42,703 bases of DNA, from positions 297,639-340,341 of the forward strand of contig JADGNZ010000001.1 of NCBI GenBank assembly GCA_017883205.1, given 5' to 3'. The position numbers and the translations under genes were made by a program. The notes under the pieces were generated by a model. The model ran no database searches and had not been told where the DNA came from. It worked only from the letters and a program-made list of their open reading frames with translations. Positions 40,704 through 42,703 of the stretch are shown here, piece by piece (position 1 is the stretch's first letter; every line of letters starts with the position of its first letter). The stretch comes from Thermoanaerobaculia bacterium (GTDB lineage: Bacteria > Acidobacteriota > Thermoanaerobaculia > Gp7-AA8).

Positions 40704-42575
40704 GTGCGTCCCTACGACGACGAAGATACCGACGACTTCGATCGGACGCTTTCCCTGCGCCGCTTGCCGGAGTCTGCGACGACGTTCTCTGACAAGCGGA
40801 CCTCGGCGGAGCGGCGCGGGTCATCGCACTCGCGGATTCTCTTCATCACCGTCGTCGTCATCGCCATCCTCTATCTCGCCAAGCCGGTGTGCGTCCCGAT
40901 CGCGCTGGCGATCCTGTTTGCGTTTCTGCTGACTCCGATCGTTTCGATTCTGGAGCGGACGCCGCTGCGCCGCACGGGAGCCGTCGTTCTCTCGCTCAGC
41001 CTCATCGTGACCGGACTCGGGTTTGGCGGCTGGTGGCTGTACCAACAGCTCAACGACGTCGCCAAGGAGTTCACGGACGCGGCAACGAGCGGCAAGATCG
41101 AACAGAAGCTTCGCTTCCTGAAACGGAGTCCCGGCGGCACCATCGACCGGCTCGAGAAGACGCTCGCGCGCGTCACCGAAGCGACCGCGGACAAGCAGGA
41201 GCGCGCCGATCTCAAAGTGCGCGTGATCCCCGACCGGCAGAACGTCGCCGGCCGCTACAAGACGCTGGCACCGGAGATCGAGCTCGTCGCGGCTGCCTTC
41301 CTCGTCATCGTGCTCGTCTTTTTTCTCCTGCAGGACCGCGAGCAGTTACGCGACAAGATGTTGCGCCTGGCTGGCCGCGCGCATCTCACCGTCACCACCC
41401 AGGCCATCGGCGAGACCTCGGACCGCATCAGCCGCTATCTCTTGACCATCGCTCTGCTCAACGTCGGCTTCGGTCTCCTCATCGGCCTCGGTCTCTTCCT
41501 GCTGAAGGTCCCGCACGCGCCGCTGTGGGGCGTGCTCGCAGGACTGTTCCGTTTCATCCCGTACGTCGGCGCGGTGTTGAGCGCGGCCCTGCCGACCTTT
41601 CTGTCGATCGCGGTTTTTCCCAACTGGTACATCCCGCTGGCAGTTCTTGCACTCTTCGTCCTGACCGATCAGCTCATCGGCGGCTTCATCGAGCCGATCG
41701 TCGTCGGACATCGCGTCGGCGTCTCGCCGATCGCGCTGCTCGTGTCGGCGATCTTCTGGGGATGGTTGTGGGGCCCGGTTGGTCTGCTCCTGGCGGTGCC
41801 GATCTCGGTGTGCCTCACCGTCGCTGGTGAATTCATCCCGGCGCTGCGCATCTTCTCGATCATGTTCGGCGACGAGGATCCGCTGGAGGGGTACCTCAGC
41901 TTTTACAACCGCCTGCTGCTGCGCGACCGCACCGGCGCCATCGCCATCGCCGACCGCCATTCCGAGACCGACACGATGGAGGAGATGTTCTCCGACCTCT
42001 TCATCCCGACGCTGACCTTCGCGCAGGAAGAGCTCGACCGCAAGCGCATCACCTCGGCCAACGATCACTTCATCAAGGACGTGATCCGCGAGCTGATCAT
42101 CCGCTTCGGCGACCGCAACGCAGGCGTTCCCGATCCGGAGCGCCACATCGTCGCCGTCTCCGTCGCCGGCGAGCGCCTCTCCCTCGGCACGCTCATGCTG
42201 ACCCAGTTGCTTCGCGAGGAAGGCTTCTCGATCGACTACTTCACCGATCTGCCGGACGCCGAATTGATCTCGTTCGTCAACGAAGTGAAGCCCGAGGCGA
42301 TATTCGTCTCCTGCACCAATCCTGACCACCTCGAAGCCGGCTACGGCCTGTTGCAACTGATCGCGGCTTCGTTCATCGATCTGATGATCGGCGCAGGCGG
42401 CTCCGCCTTCGCACGCGACCGCGCCAAGACCCTCTCCGCCGGCGCGACTTACGTTCCGACGTCGCTCGTCGAAGCAAAGGAAGACTTCCTGACGCGCCGC
42501 AAAGCCGCACGCCGCAAGATATCGCGCTCGATCACGTTCAGCGGCACACGCTTCCGCGTACCGCCATCGGCGTGA
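40704..42575 (+). CDS. AI-2E-family permease fused to a cobalamin-binding-like domain
   Basis: A 623-residue membrane protein. Residues about 40-385 are an AI-2E/YdiK-type (PF01594) transporter with seven or eight helices: LFITVVVIAILYLAKPVCVP, LAPEIELVAAAFLVIVLVFF, GVLAGLFRFIPYVGAVLSAA and VSAIFWGWLWGPVGLLLAVP. The cytoplasmic C-terminus (about 424-600) resembles the helical bundle plus Rossmann fold of B12-binding regulators (MEEMFSDLFIPTLTFAQEEL, then GERLSLGTLMLTQLLREEGF, ending GAGGSAF). The usual cobalt-ligating His of the ExxHxxG-type motif is Leu here. The start is GTG at 40704; TAGACT nine bases before it may be a -10. The transported substrate is unknown. Confidence 0.85.
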   Translation: MRPYDDEDTDDFDRTLSLRRLPESATTFSDKRTSAERRGSSHSRILFITVVVIAILYLAKPVCVPIALAILFAFLLTPIVSILERTPLRRTGAVVLSLSLIVTGLGFGGWWLYQQLNDVAKEFTDAATSGKIEQKLRFLKRSPGGTIDRLEKTLARVTEATADKQERADLKVRVIPDRQNVAGRYKTLAPEIELVAAAFLVIVLVFFLLQDREQLRDKMLRLAGRAHLTVTTQAIGETSDRISRYLLTIALLNVGFGLLIGLGLFLLKVPHAPLWGVLAGLFRFIPYVGAVLSAALPTFLSIAVFPNWYIPLAVLALFVLTDQLIGGFIEPIVVGHRVGVSPIALLVSAIFWGWLWGPVGLLLAVPISVCLTVAGEFIPALRIFSIMFGDEDPLEGYLSFYNRLLLRDRTGAIAIADRHSETDTMEEMFSDLFIPTLTFAQEELDRKRITSANDHFIKDVIRELIIRFGDRNAGVPDPERHIVAVSVAGERLSLGTLMLTQLLREEGFSIDYFTDLPDAELISFVNEVKPEAIFVSCTNPDHLEAGYGLLQLIAASFIDLMIGAGGSAFARDRAKTLSAGATYVPTSLVEAKEDFLTRRKAARRKISRSITFSGTRFRVPPSA

Positions 42576-42641
42576 TTGCGCTGCGCGCGTTGTCTTAAGG
42601 CGCGTTTCTCACACATTTCTGCGACTCCTTCCAATCGAGCG

Positions 42642-42676
42642 CCTTCTCCCCCCGCGCTTTTTGCGGGGGGAGAAGG
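42642..42676. repeat. Perfect 14-bp hairpin at the window end
   Basis: CCTTCTCCCCCCGC (42642-42655) pairs exactly with 42663-42676 around a T-rich 7-base loop. It lies 67 bp after the permease stop and may terminate it. The following GAAGGTGGCGAAGCCGGATG string is of a widely dispersed repeat type. Confidence 0.75.
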
Positions 42677-42703
42677 TGGCGAAGCCGGATGAGGGGGGCG
42701 TCG

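Overview
The window is GC-rich bacterial chromosome, densely packed with genes on both strands. No rRNA, tRNA, CRISPR array, phage module or transposase was seen. The gene mix suggests an Acidobacteriota-like lineage, perhaps Thermoanaerobaculia-like: several secreted beta-propeller proteins, a DUF1844 + TPR/zinc-ribbon + DUF4388 operon, an RskA-type anti-sigma pair, an FtsX-type ABC operon with a LolA-like protein and a barrel protein, and many palindromic repeats between genes. The placement is an inference from gene content, not a phylogeny.

Layout. 1-1822: 5' part of a secreted repeat (propeller-like) protein, minus strand. 1904-9052: fabI, then a minus-strand block with an isochorismatase-fold hydrolase, an anti-sigma/ECF sigma pair, a small protein, lon, nrdR and a flippase-like membrane protein. 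9201-9872: a tandem array of 32 units of 21 bp. 9885-13253: a large BNR/sortilin-type propeller with an apparent frameshift near its 3' end. 13305-15440: class II deacetylase and a glycosyltransferase, convergent around a long hairpin. 15567-20643: a five-gene plus-strand operon (DUF1844, TPR/zinc-ribbon membrane protein, DUF4388 protein, two tandem VirJ-like hydrolases). 20772-22798: NYN nuclease-like protein, two small lipoproteins, SWIB protein. 22975-28859: ABC ATPase, FtsX permease, LolA-like protein, outer-membrane barrel, then a NarL-type two-component pair.

28942-31397: unknown protein, a second tandem array (21 bp) and a streptogramin-lyase-like propeller. 31411-33836 is an accessory patch: a Uma2 remnant cut off at a perfect 26-bp palindrome, small unknown genes, a PD-(D/E)XK nuclease-like gene followed six bases after its stop by an attC-like site, and an orphan DUF433 antitoxin. 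33875-37799 (minus strand): an MCE protein with a barrel-like C-terminus, maf, a RelE toxin and Phd antitoxin pushed apart by an inverted repeat, and galU. 37986-42575: another BNR propeller, a third tandem array (22 bp, hairpin units with compensating changes) and an AI-2E-type permease fused to a cobalamin-binding-like domain that lacks the usual histidine.

The most unusual signals are: (i) the three arrays of 21-22-bp units, each lying 3' of a propeller gene and 116-159 bp 5' of the next gene in the same direction; (ii) the permease/B12-like fusion; (iii) the integron-cassette-like patch; and (iv) several families of dispersed inverted repeats that have shaped gene ends and split a toxin-antitoxin pair.
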